Source of the DNA: CF-161 sp035259145
GTDB taxonomy: Bacteria; Chloroflexota; Dormibacteria; Dormibacterales; Dormibacteraceae
DNA length: 11,887 nt
Reading direction: 5' to 3'
Assembly (NCBI GenBank): GCA_035259145.1
Contig: DATFWQ010000292.1
Location: forward strand, 1 to 11,887
In this document: in pieces, positions 1-6,348 of the stretch
How the letters are laid out: each line of letters opens with the position of its first letter
How positions within the stretch are numbered: position 1 is the stretch's first letter
Translations under genes and position numbers: made by a program
Notes under the pieces: generated by a model
Database searches by the model: none
What the model was told of the DNA's origin: nothing
Seen by the model: only the letters and a program-made list of their open reading frames with translations

Positions 1-112
1 CCGAGACGAACTCTCCCCTCCCTATCTGCAGCGTGACCCCGTCCAGCGCCCGCACCACGTTGCGGCCCTGGCGATAGTGCTTCGCCAGCTCGACCAGTTC
101 GATGTGTGCCAT
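1..112 (-). CDS. ABC transporter ATP-binding protein, MacB/LolD type (N-terminal fragment)
   Basis: Reading the minus strand from an ATG at 112 gives 37 codons before the window edge, beginning MAHIELVELAKHYRQG and continuing through a VVRALDGVTLQI segment to GEFVS. This is the usual opening of a MacB/LolD-family ATPase: the first beta strand, then the 'ALdgVtL.I..GEfv' region just before Walker A. Walker A lies outside the window. A GGAG motif in the upstream permease stop region, about 9 nt before the ATG, serves as ribosome binding site. The start is 12 nt after the stop of the permease gene, so the two are almost certainly one operon and one transporter. The substrate is unknown. In this family the pair uses ATP hydrolysis for mechanotransmission or export rather than import. 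Confidence 0.85.
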   Translation of the reverse strand, partial: MAHIELVELAKHYRQGRNVVRALDGVTLQIGRGEFVS

Positions 113-124
113 GTAGGTCCGCTC

Positions 125-1324
125 CTAATTCGTCGTGCGCAGTGCCAGCACAGGGTCCAGGCGCGCCGCTCTGAAGGCCGGGATCACGCCGGAGAGCGCA
201 CCCAGGGCTACAGCAAAGCCGAGCGCGATCGCCGTCAGGGTGGGTGTGACCAGGAAGAGCTCGAAATTGGAGGCCCTGCCGGCGAAGTTGAGAAGGTTGG
301 TCAGCGCCACTCCCAGCAAGTAGCCGATGCCTCCTCCAAGCAACCCGATCAACGTCGACTCGGCCAGGTACTCGCGCAGCACGTGGCCGGTATGCGCGCC
401 GACCGCCTTTTTGAGGCCGATCTCACGGAAGCGCTCCGTGACCGCCATGATCATCGTGTTCACCACCGAGAGGCCCCCGATGACCAGCGCCAGGATGGCC
501 GCGGCAGTGGTGATCGCGGTGAACGTAGCACCGCCGGACTTGAAGCTTGTAACAATGACACTGGGCTTGGTGGCCTTGACACCGGACACCTGCTCGTTGA
601 TCCGGGCGGCGATGGCGTCCAGCTCGGACAGCGAGGTGCCGGGCTTGCCGTAGACCGTGAACGCGGACGCCACCTGGCTGGCCTCAACGGTGTTCCGGAT
701 GGCCACCGGAAGGCTGTCCCTGAACAGCATCTGGGCGTCGGCGATGCTGACGTACGCGAAGTTGTCGGGAGCGGTTCGGGTGGGAGCAAGGATGCCGACA
801 ACGGTGAAGGTGTGGTTGACAAAGTCCGGCTTGGCGTCCTTCGGCTTTATCGGCAGGTCGATCGAGTCGCCTACATTCTTCTTGAACTCGACAGCCATGC
901 TCGAGCCGAGCACCACCTCAGCCCGCGAATCGCTGGTCAAGCCTCGGCCCTTCGCCGTGTGGATTTTCAGCACGTCGTACTTCGACTCATCTGGATCGCT
1001 GCCGACGATTTCGTCGGGAATGTTGAAGTTCACGACGTTCACCGCTCCCGGGTTGGCGAGGAACCCGTACGAGGGAAAGACCGCGTCGACCCCATCAACC
1101 TGTGTCAGCTCGTCCAGCTTCGAGAGAGGCAGGATCGCGGCCTGACCGTCGGGCGGTCCCACCTGGATGCTCGAGCCGAAGTACTTGACCCCGCCGTCGA
1201 TGAGGGCGTTGAAGTGCTCGGCCAGCGCGCCCATTGTGGTCAGCGCGAAGATGCCGATTACGATCCCGAGGATCGTCAAGGTGCTGCGCAGCTTGCGCCG
1301 GGCCAGGTTCCGAAGGATCTCCAT
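125..1324 (-). CDS. MacB/FtsX-family ABC transporter permease
   Basis: The 399-residue protein has the MacB layout: a cytoplasmic start MEILRNLARRKLRS, a first membrane helix at about 15-35, an extracytoplasmic MacB-type domain at about 36-265, then three helices near 271-293, 323-346 and 357-379. Two family signatures are visible: ERFREIGLKKAVGA after the second helix and the C-terminal AFRAARLDPVLALR. I chose ATG 1324, although the frame stays open further upstream, because the family start fits there and GGGAG lies 6 nt before it. The upstream extension is Arg/Pro-rich and looks like antisense of the divergent gene. The partner ATPase follows after 12 nt. Such pairs export peptides, lipids or antibiotics, or transmit force across the membrane; the sequence does not say which. 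No membrane-fusion (HlyD-like) gene is visible next to it. Confidence 0.92.
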   Translation of the reverse strand: MEILRNLARRKLRSTLTILGIVIGIFALTTMGALAEHFNALIDGGVKYFGSSIQVGPPDGQAAILPLSKLDELTQVDGVDAVFPSYGFLANPGAVNVVNFNIPDEIVGSDPDESKYDVLKIHTAKGRGLTSDSRAEVVLGSSMAVEFKKNVGDSIDLPIKPKDAKPDFVNHTFTVVGILAPTRTAPDNFAYVSIADAQMLFRDSLPVAIRNTVEASQVASAFTVYGKPGTSLSELDAIAARINEQVSGVKATKPSVIVTSFKSGGATFTAITTAAAILALVIGGLSVVNTMIMAVTERFREIGLKKAVGAHTGHVLREYLAESTLIGLLGGGIGYLLGVALTNLLNFAGRASNFELFLVTPTLTAIALGFAVALGALSGVIPAFRAARLDPVLALRTTN

Positions 1325-1436
1325 GCTCCACTCCCATCTGCGATGCCGTCTGGCGACTCCAGGGTACGAACGCACGATACAGTCCCGGAGGTCGCTTGCG
1401 CGACACAACCGCCCAGCCATGTTCGAGAGCGTCCCC

Positions 1437-1442
1437 GATAAT
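1437..1442 (+). promoter_or_regulatory. -10 element of a leaderless promoter for the carboxyltransferase gene
   Basis: GATAAT matches the TATAAT consensus at five of six positions and lies 7 nt before GTG 1450. Transcription starting at the usual distance would begin at or next to the start codon. There is no Shine-Dalgarno sequence before this GTG. No convincing -35 box is visible 17-18 nt upstream. The call rests on spacing and on the same arrangement at other genes in the window. Confidence 0.5.
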
Positions 1443-1449
1443 CCACTCT

Positions 1450-3006
1450 GTGACCTGGCAGCCGGAGCTGGATGAGCTGCGCCACCGCGAACAGCTTGCG
1501 CGCCAGATGGGCGGTCCAGACCGCGTCGCCCGCCAGCATGCGGCTGGGCGGTTGACAGTCCGCGAGCGGATCGACCGCCTGCTGGACCCCGGCAGCTTCG
1601 AAGAGTACGGCGCGCTGGCCGGTTTCGCGGCGTACGAAGACGGTCGGCTGGCAAGCTTCGTGCCCGCCAACTGCGTCGTAGGAACGGGCCGGATCGCCGG
1701 CCGGCGGGTCGTGGTTTGCGGCGACGACTTCACCGTGCGCGGTGGCGCGGCCGATGCAGCCATCCACCAGAAGCAGGTCTACGCGGAGCGGCTGGCCAAC
1801 GAGCTTCGCCTGCCCATCGTACGGCTGGTCGACGGCACCGGGGGCGGCGGCAGCGTCAAGTCGTACGAGAAGACGGGGCGGACGTACGTCCCGGCCAATC
1901 CGGGCTGGGACATCGTGGTCGACAACCTCGGCAAGGTCCCCGTCGTCGCCGCCTGCCTGGGGCCGGTGGCAGGACTCGGGGCTGCAAGAGTGGTCAGCGC
2001 CCACTTCTCGGTGATGGTGCGGGACAGCTCGCAGCTCTTCGTGGCCGGGCCGCCCGTGGTGCGCTACGGCATGGGCCGCGAGGTGACCAAAGAGGACCTG
2101 GGCGGCTGGGAGATCCACGCACGGGAGTCGGGCGCGGTCGACAACGTCGCCGAGAGTGAGGACGTCGCGCTGACTCAGGTGACACGCTTCCTCTCTTACC
2201 TGCCCCAGAGCGTGTGGGAGCAGCCGGCCCGGCAGCCGTGCGGCGACGACCCGCGAAGGGCCGAACCTGCGCTCCGCAGCATCGTCCCCCGCAGCCGCCG
2301 CCAGGTCTACGACATGCGCAGGCTGGTGGGACTGGTCGTTGACCGGGACTCTCTGTTCGAGCTGAGCCGCGGCTATGGCGGCTCTGTCATCACGGCCCTT
2401 TCGCGTCTGGACGGCTACCCCACAGCGATCGTGGCCTCCGATCCGCGGCTCTATGGCGGCGGGCTGACCGCGGCGGCCTCGGACAAACTGGCCCGATTTG
2501 TCGACTTCGCGGACACTTTCCACCTCCCCGTGGTCAACTTCGTCGACCAGCCTGGGTTCGTCATCGGTGTCGAGGCCGAGCGTGCCGGCACCATCCGCCG
2601 GGGCGCCCGTGCGCTCGCTGCTGTCTACCAGGCGCGAGTGCCCTGGGTCTCCATCCTGGTCCGTAAGGTCTTCGGAGTCGCGGGCGCGGGCCACGGCAAC
2701 GCTCAGGCGCTCAACCTTCGCTTCGCGTGGCCCAGCGGGGACTGGGGCTCGCTGCCGCTCGAAGGCGGTGTCCAGGCGGCCTACCGGCGGGACCTGGAGG
2801 CGGCGGAGGACCCAGCGTCGCTCGAGGCCGAGATCACCGCCCGTCTCAACGCGCTGCGCTCGCCGTTCCGAACTGCAGAGTCCTTCGGGGTGGAGAAGAT
2901 CATCGACCCGGCCGACACGCGACGGCTGCTGGCCGAGTGGGTGGTCGACGCGTATCGCGTGGCGGGGTCAGATCTGGGACCCGGCCCGCGCGGCCCGCGG
3001 CCTTAG
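1450..3006 (+). CDS. Acyl-CoA carboxylase, carboxyltransferase (beta) subunit
   Basis: This is a 518-residue protein of the biotin-dependent carboxyltransferase family (propionyl-/methylmalonyl-CoA carboxylase beta type), close to the usual 510-530 residues. It moves carboxylate from carboxybiotin to an acyl-CoA in the cytoplasm. The N domain shows AAGRLTVRERIDRLLDPGSF (31-50), VDGTGGGGSVKSYE (127-140) and the oxyanion-hole region GPVAGLGAAR (171-180). The C domain carries DQPGFVIGVEAERAGTIRRG and the RKVFGVAGAGHGN segment. Start GTG 1450 yields a natural N terminus (MTWQPELDEL); the in-frame sequence before it is low-quality and overlaps the divergent gene. No biotin carboxylase or biotin carrier gene is in the window, so those subunits must be encoded elsewhere. 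A -10 element 7 nt before the GTG suggests leaderless expression. The acyl-CoA substrate cannot be fixed from sequence alone. Confidence 0.9.
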   Translation: MTWQPELDELRHREQLARQMGGPDRVARQHAAGRLTVRERIDRLLDPGSFEEYGALAGFAAYEDGRLASFVPANCVVGTGRIAGRRVVVCGDDFTVRGGAADAAIHQKQVYAERLANELRLPIVRLVDGTGGGGSVKSYEKTGRTYVPANPGWDIVVDNLGKVPVVAACLGPVAGLGAARVVSAHFSVMVRDSSQLFVAGPPVVRYGMGREVTKEDLGGWEIHARESGAVDNVAESEDVALTQVTRFLSYLPQSVWEQPARQPCGDDPRRAEPALRSIVPRSRRQVYDMRRLVGLVVDRDSLFELSRGYGGSVITALSRLDGYPTAIVASDPRLYGGGLTAAASDKLARFVDFADTFHLPVVNFVDQPGFVIGVEAERAGTIRRGARALAAVYQARVPWVSILVRKVFGVAGAGHGNAQALNLRFAWPSGDWGSLPLEGGVQAAYRRDLEAAEDPASLEAEITARLNALRSPFRTAESFGVEKIIDPADTRRLLAEWVVDAYRVAGSDLGPGPRGPRP

Positions 3007-3030
3007 CCCCGCCTGGCAGCGGCGTAGCCG

Positions 3031-3558
3031 ATGGAGCATGCCGACCACGTGGACCTGATCCGGGACGCGGTCGTTCCCGGTGTTTGGGCCGAGCTGGGTT
3101 CTGGTTCGGGCGCGTTCACCCTGGCGCTGGCCGACCTTCTCGGCCAGGATGCTCGCATCGTCTCCGTCGACCGCGACGGCGGCGCCCTGCGCCGGCAGCG
3201 GGAGTCGATGGAGACCCGCTTCCCCACGGCCATCGTCGACTACATCCGCGGGGACTTCACCAGAGCGCTGGATCTAGGTGGGCTCGAGGGAATCGTGATG
3301 GCGAACTCCCTCCACTTCGTTCGCGGGAAGGAGCCCGTGCTCCAGCTCGTTTACGGCTACCTGAAGCCCGGCGGGCGTCTGGTGCTGGTCGAGTACGACG
3401 CGGATCGCGGCAACCTCTGGGTACCGCACCCGCTATCGTTCGCGAGCTGGCAGCAGGCCTCCGCCGCCAGTGGCTTCATCGACACCCGGCTCCTTGGTCG
3501 CCGGCCTAGCCGCTACCTGGGTGCGATCTACTCTGCGCTCAGCTTCCGCCCCGGCTGA
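3031..3558 (+). CDS. Class I SAM-dependent methyltransferase, small
   Basis: The 175-residue protein has the Rossmann methyltransferase core: motif I AELGSGSGAFTLALA (about 20-34), the acidic strand-2 end SVDRDGGAL (about 45-53), IRGDF (about 72-76), NSLHFV at motif IV (about 92-97), and GYLKPGGRLVLVEYD (about 108-122) at the motif VI/strand-5 region. It starts almost directly at motif I, with no N-terminal substrate-binding extension. It resembles the small type-11/25 methyltransferases with unassigned substrate. It follows the carboxyltransferase by 24 nt, probably on the same transcript. No clear ribosome binding site precedes ATG 3031, so coupling to the upstream gene is possible. Its last 20 bp overlap the end of the convergent sppA gene. 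I cannot name the substrate. Confidence 0.85.
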   Translation: MEHADHVDLIRDAVVPGVWAELGSGSGAFTLALADLLGQDARIVSVDRDGGALRRQRESMETRFPTAIVDYIRGDFTRALDLGGLEGIVMANSLHFVRGKEPVLQLVYGYLKPGGRLVLVEYDADRGNLWVPHPLSFASWQQASAASGFIDTRLLGRRPSRYLGAIYSALSFRPG

Positions 3559-5215
3559 GGATCGGGCACAGCCACCAGACGCCGGCCTGGTTGAGCGCAG
3601 CCAGAGCCCGCAGCCCGTGTTCCAGCACCGCTGCGGCGGTGGTTCGAACAGGTTCAAGCTCCCGGCGGCCACGGCGCCGTTCATGGACCGGGGCGCTGGC
3701 CGGCAGGCCGCCGAGCCGGCGTGCCGCGGCGATCCCGCGGTCCAGACCTCCCAACTCGTCAACGAGCCCGTGCTCCAGCGCCTGGCGGCCGGTCCAGACG
3801 CGGCCCCCTGCTACGGGCTGGACCTCAGCCACGGACCGGCCGCGGGCGGCGGCCACGCGTTCGAGGAAAAGGCGGTAGGAGCGGTCGACAAGCTCGCCCA
3901 GCTTGCCGCGCTCGACGTCGCTGAACGCCTGGTCCGAGCTCCACATGGCTGAGTGCTGCCCGCGGGTGACGTGCTCGCGGTGGAGGAGCAAGCGCTCCAT
4001 CAGGCCGGCCGTCACCAGCTTGCCCGCAACCACGCCGATGGAGCCCGTGATTGTGCCCGGGTGGGCGAGGACCTTCTGGGCGGGGGTTGTCACGTAGTAG
4101 CCGCCCGAGCCGGCTACCGCACCCATCACGGCCACCACCGGTTTACGGCGAGCCAGCCCTGACAGCGCCGCCGCAATCGCCTCCGAGGCACTGGCCGAAC
4201 CACCGCTCGAGTCCACCCACACGACGACGGCACCTACGCGCCGGTCCGTGGCCAGCGCCCGTGCCTGCTCGACCACGGTCAGGTCGCCGCACTGGTCCTG
4301 GAGGAGGAGCGGCAGACCCATCGGCGGACGGAGCGGAGCGCGCCGGCTGCGTCCATCCACGATGAGCCCCTCGATTCTCAACATCCCGACCATCCGGCCC
4401 GGCCTGGCCGGCCGTTGAGACGGCAGCCGGCGGCGCGCCGCGCCCCAGGAAGCGACCTCCCCGCCGAGTCGGGCCGGCAGGGCCTCTTCGGCCAGCACGG
4501 CATCGACGGCGCCGGCCGCCAGCGCCTGCTCGTCGGTGAAGGGCGAGGCCTCGACGAGGGCCCTTGCGGCAGGTTCGTCCTGGCCGCGTCCCGCCGCCAC
4601 GGCTGCAACAGTGTCGGCGAAAGTGCTGTCTGCAAGCCACTCGGCCATCTCTCGTGCTTCCGGCGAGAACTCGCGTCGGGTCAGAATGTCGCCCGCCGAC
4701 TTGTAAGGCGAGACCTGCAGCAGGTCGGCCTTCAAGCCGACGCTCTCCAGGGCCTCGGCCAGAAACAGGTATTCGCGGGCAATGCCGAGCGGTGCGATCA
4801 TCCCGCCTGGCTGCATAAGCACCTCGTGAGCCGCACAGGCAACCTGGTAGGTGGCGGCGGTGTAGCTCGGAGCCCAGCAGATCACCCGGACCTCGCTGGC
4901 GCGAACCTCGTCGATCAGGTCGCGGAGCGCGCCGACCTGACCCTGCGTGAGCGCCAGCGGGCGCAGGTGAAGGACCACGCCCTTGACACGCGGCTCTGCG
5001 GTGACGCGGCGAAGCTGCGCGGCGAGGGCCTGGACGCTCAGCGGTGGCCGCCCGAGGAAGCGCTGCCAGAAGGGGGGCGGGAGCGTGGCCGGCTCGGGCG
5101 GGGGCGCTTCGATCAGGAAGGAGACGTATGTGGGTGGCCGCCGCAGCCTGCGCCAGGCCGAGCGGAGCCACCATCCCACCAGGCGCAGGAACCATACCGG
5201 ATAGGCAACGAGCAT
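3539..5215 (-). CDS. sppA: Signal peptide peptidase SppA, two-domain (67K-like) type
   Basis: The 558-residue protein contains two tandem peptidase S49 domains, as in the long enterobacterial SppA. SppA cleaves remnant signal peptides within the membrane. The Ser/Lys dyad is present: Lys172 in SPYKSAGDILTRREFSPEA in the N domain, and Ser370 in GAVAGSGGYYVTTPAQKV in the C domain, 198 residues apart, close to the roughly 200-residue separation in E. coli SppA. The VDSSGGSASASEAI and GTITGSIGVVAGK segments of the C domain are also typical. The first 25 residues (MLVAYPVWFLRLVGWW, then basic) form a hydrophobic or amphipathic anchor. Start ATG 5215 lies 2 nt after the prsW-like stop, without a clear ribosome binding site, so translational coupling is likely. 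The frame stays open far upstream, but that part is antisense to the neighbouring gene and is not real. Confidence 0.93.
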   Translation of the reverse strand: MLVAYPVWFLRLVGWWLRSAWRRLRRPPTYVSFLIEAPPPEPATLPPPFWQRFLGRPPLSVQALAAQLRRVTAEPRVKGVVLHLRPLALTQGQVGALRDLIDEVRASEVRVICWAPSYTAATYQVACAAHEVLMQPGGMIAPLGIAREYLFLAEALESVGLKADLLQVSPYKSAGDILTRREFSPEAREMAEWLADSTFADTVAAVAAGRGQDEPAARALVEASPFTDEQALAAGAVDAVLAEEALPARLGGEVASWGAARRRLPSQRPARPGRMVGMLRIEGLIVDGRSRRAPLRPPMGLPLLLQDQCGDLTVVEQARALATDRRVGAVVVWVDSSGGSASASEAIAAALSGLARRKPVVAVMGAVAGSGGYYVTTPAQKVLAHPGTITGSIGVVAGKLVTAGLMERLLLHREHVTRGQHSAMWSSDQAFSDVERGKLGELVDRSYRLFLERVAAARGRSVAEVQPVAGGRVWTGRQALEHGLVDELGGLDRGIAAARRLGGLPASAPVHERRRGRRELEPVRTTAAAVLEHGLRALAALNQAGVWWLCPILSRGGS

Positions 5216-5217
5216 GG

Positions 5218-6114
5218 TCAGGTCGCCGCCGGCACGGGGTCGCGCGTCCGCCAGCGACCGATCAGCAGGCTGATCCCGATGATCGCATTGAGGGCGAGGA
5301 GCGACCAGTTGAGAAGCGTGAACAGGGTGACCTGCTCGGGGGTGGGTCCGGGCACCCGGCCAACCGCGACCAGGTCCTGCTGCATGCTGTTGGCGGTCAG
5401 GAGCAGCACCAGCAGGGCCGCGATGCCGCCGGACGCATCCCAGAACGCGTGCAGCAGCGATACCAGCACGTACCAGAGGACCAGGCCAAGGCTGAGATGG
5501 AGCCGGCCGCGGCGAGCGGTGTGGAAGAGCACTCCGCCCAGGATGCCCGTCCAGAGCCCGTGGCCGATCGGGGTCAGGATGCCGCGCAGCAGTTCCGTCG
5601 CGACGAGATTGGTCAGCGACAGGCCCTTGATCGTGAACAGCGCATTGAAGGCGTAGCCGGCGCTCTCGAAGGCGGCGAAGCCGAAGCCGACCGCGGCTCC
5701 CAGCACGACGCCGTCGCGCGTGAAGTAGGCGGTCAGACGGCGCGCGATGAACCACAGCGCCGCCAGCTTGCAGCCTTCCTCGATCAGGCCGACGGCGACG
5801 TAGGCCTGCAGGGGCTCTTTGCCAAGCAGCGCCGCCTCCAGGAGTGAGGCGCCCAGCACTCCCAGAATGCCACCGTAGACGAAGCCGACGAAGATGGTGT
5901 GCTCGGTCAGCGTGTCGGAGGCGCGGTGCTCGAATGCGTACGCAACGAAGGTGACTGGGACCAGGAAGCTGCCCACCAGGATGACCGTAGGGACCAGGTT
6001 GGAGTTTTCGGTCACGAACGTGACCAGCACGCTGGCCAGCCAGAGGACCAGGCCGCCGAAGAAGATCCTGACCCACGCCCGGCGGTGGCGCGTCCGAGTC
6101 GTCACCTGTGCCAT
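5218..6114 (-). CDS. PrsW-family intramembrane metalloprotease
   Basis: The 298-residue polytopic protein belongs to the PrsW/CAAX-protease-like superfamily (founding role: site-1 cleavage of an anti-sigma factor in Bacillus subtilis). The predicted metal-binding and catalytic motifs are all present: GLIEEGCKL with E112, E113 and K116; FGFAAFESAGY with E150; PIGHGLWTG with H185; and LHAFWDASGG with H222 and D226. Eight or so hydrophobic segments span most of the length, beginning with FFGGLVLWLASVLVTFV. I start it at ATG 6114. A GTG at 6132 would add six residues, but there is no Shine-Dalgarno site, and TACGTT (6128 down to 6123) sits 8 nt before the ATG as a plausible leaderless -10. sppA follows after 2 nt, so both are likely co-transcribed membrane proteases. 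The substrate is unknown; no anti-sigma factor gene is in the window. Confidence 0.88.
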   Translation of the reverse strand: MAQVTTRTRHRRAWVRIFFGGLVLWLASVLVTFVTENSNLVPTVILVGSFLVPVTFVAYAFEHRASDTLTEHTIFVGFVYGGILGVLGASLLEAALLGKEPLQAYVAVGLIEEGCKLAALWFIARRLTAYFTRDGVVLGAAVGFGFAAFESAGYAFNALFTIKGLSLTNLVATELLRGILTPIGHGLWTGILGGVLFHTARRGRLHLSLGLVLWYVLVSLLHAFWDASGGIAALLVLLLTANSMQQDLVAVGRVPGPTPEQVTLFTLLNWSLLALNAIIGISLLIGRWRTRDPVPAAT

Positions 6115-6122
6115 CGCATGGC

Positions 6123-6128
6123 AACGTA
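6123..6128 (-). promoter_or_regulatory. Possible -10 element for the prsW-like/sppA operon
   Basis: On the minus strand the hexamer TACGTT (TAnnnT pattern) lies 8 nt before ATG 6114, which itself lacks a Shine-Dalgarno site. No good -35 box is visible. The element sits back to back with the plus-strand exporter promoter; only 68 nt separate the two start codons. Confidence 0.35.
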
Positions 6129-6145
6129 GCACCAGCGCGGGTCAC

Positions 6146-6175
6146 TTGACCGGCCGCAGTTTGGACCGGTAGCCT
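6146..6175 (+). promoter_or_regulatory. Promoter of the exporter leader (-35 TTGACC, -10 TAGCCT)
   Basis: TTGACC at 6146-6151 matches five of six positions of the -35 consensus. An 18 nt spacer separates it from TAGCCT at 6170-6175, which has the TAnnnT form. Seven nucleotides later, at 6183, is GTG ATG, so the transcript should begin with the leader reading frame itself. Confidence 0.6.
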
Positions 6176-6182
6176 TGCCTCA

Positions 6183-6254
6183 GTGATGAACACGTGCGGT
6201 TCACTTCGCCCTGCCGAGAGGGTGAAGTCTGCCTGTCTGGAGACCGCACATTGA
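6183..6254 (+). CDS. Putative leaderless leader peptide (uORF) of the ABC exporter attenuator
   Basis: A short frame runs from GTG 6183 (followed at once by an in-frame ATG 6186) to TGA 6252-6254. It encodes 22 residues counted from the ATG, beginning MNTCGSLRPAER, with cysteines at 4 and 17. No Shine-Dalgarno site precedes it, but the predicted transcription start falls on the GTG, allowing leaderless initiation. The frame matters because it contains attenuator segments 1 (6194-6200, codons 3-5) and 2 (6239-6249, codons 18-22), and its stop lies 5 nt past segment 2. A ribosome reaching the stop would therefore mask segment 2, whereas one held in the first codons would mask segment 1. The peptide has no run of one amino acid, so a response to amino-acid starvation is unlikely; ribosome arrest by a drug fits better. 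It could be fortuitous, but its placement is exact. Confidence 0.6.
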   Translation: MMNTCGSLRPAERVKSACLETAH

Positions 6255-6325
6255 TTAGCTTCATCTAGCTCCCACCAAACAAGAGTTCCCGGACCGTGCG
6301 GTCTCCCGCACGGTCCTTTCTTTTT
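6194..6325 (+). promoter_or_regulatory. Transcription attenuator with mutually exclusive stems, upstream of the ABC exporter
   Basis: Four segments can form competing helices. Segment 1 (GTGCGGT, 6194-6200) pairs with 6243-6249 (ACCGCAC). This helix encloses a 10 bp hairpin formed by 6203-6212 and 6219-6228, with one G-U pair and a six-base loop. Segment 2 (GGAGACCGCAC, 6239-6249) alternatively pairs perfectly over 11 bp with segment 3 (GTGCGGTCTCC, 6296-6306). Segment 3 overlaps the 5' arm and loop of the terminator, so 2:3 pairing blocks termination. Segments 1 and 3 share the same heptamer, the hallmark of an attenuator switch. I do not recognise a known riboswitch aptamer or T-box motif here. 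The inferred sensor is translation of the overlapping leader frame, but a ligand-binding RNA cannot be excluded. Confidence 0.72.
6291..6325 (+). terminator. Intrinsic terminator in the exporter leader
   Basis: A perfect 11 bp GC-rich stem (6291-6301 GGACCGTGCGG with 6306-6316 CCGCACGGTCC) and a TCTC loop are followed directly by TTTCTTTTT (6317-6325). It lies downstream of the leader promoter and 23 nt before the exporter start codon, so it must be conditional if the exporter is expressed from that promoter. The exporter ribosome binding site lies beyond the U-tract. Confidence 0.9.
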
Positions 6326-6348
6326 GCGCGCTGAAGAGGAGAACGGTC

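Noticed and set aside
77..1441. Plus-strand frame of 454 codons opposite the MacB/FtsX permease
   Set aside because: The product is His/Arg/Asp/Gln-rich without motifs, whereas the minus strand encodes a permease with family signatures.
1276..2694. Long open minus-strand frame (472 codons) opposite the carboxyltransferase
   Set aside because: The translation is Arg/Asp/His-rich with no family motif, and lies antisense to a clearly conserved gene. GC-rich coding DNA often yields such frames.
4415..5656. Long plus-strand frame (413 codons) opposite sppA and the prsW-like gene
   Set aside because: It is antisense to two genes with intact catalytic motifs, and its product has no recognisable domain.
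5216..6193. Upstream extension of the sppA frame, suggesting an 884-residue fusion
   Set aside because: This part is a shifted-frame reading of the prsW-like gene, Pro/Arg/Gly-rich and non-conserved; SppA begins naturally at ATG 5215.
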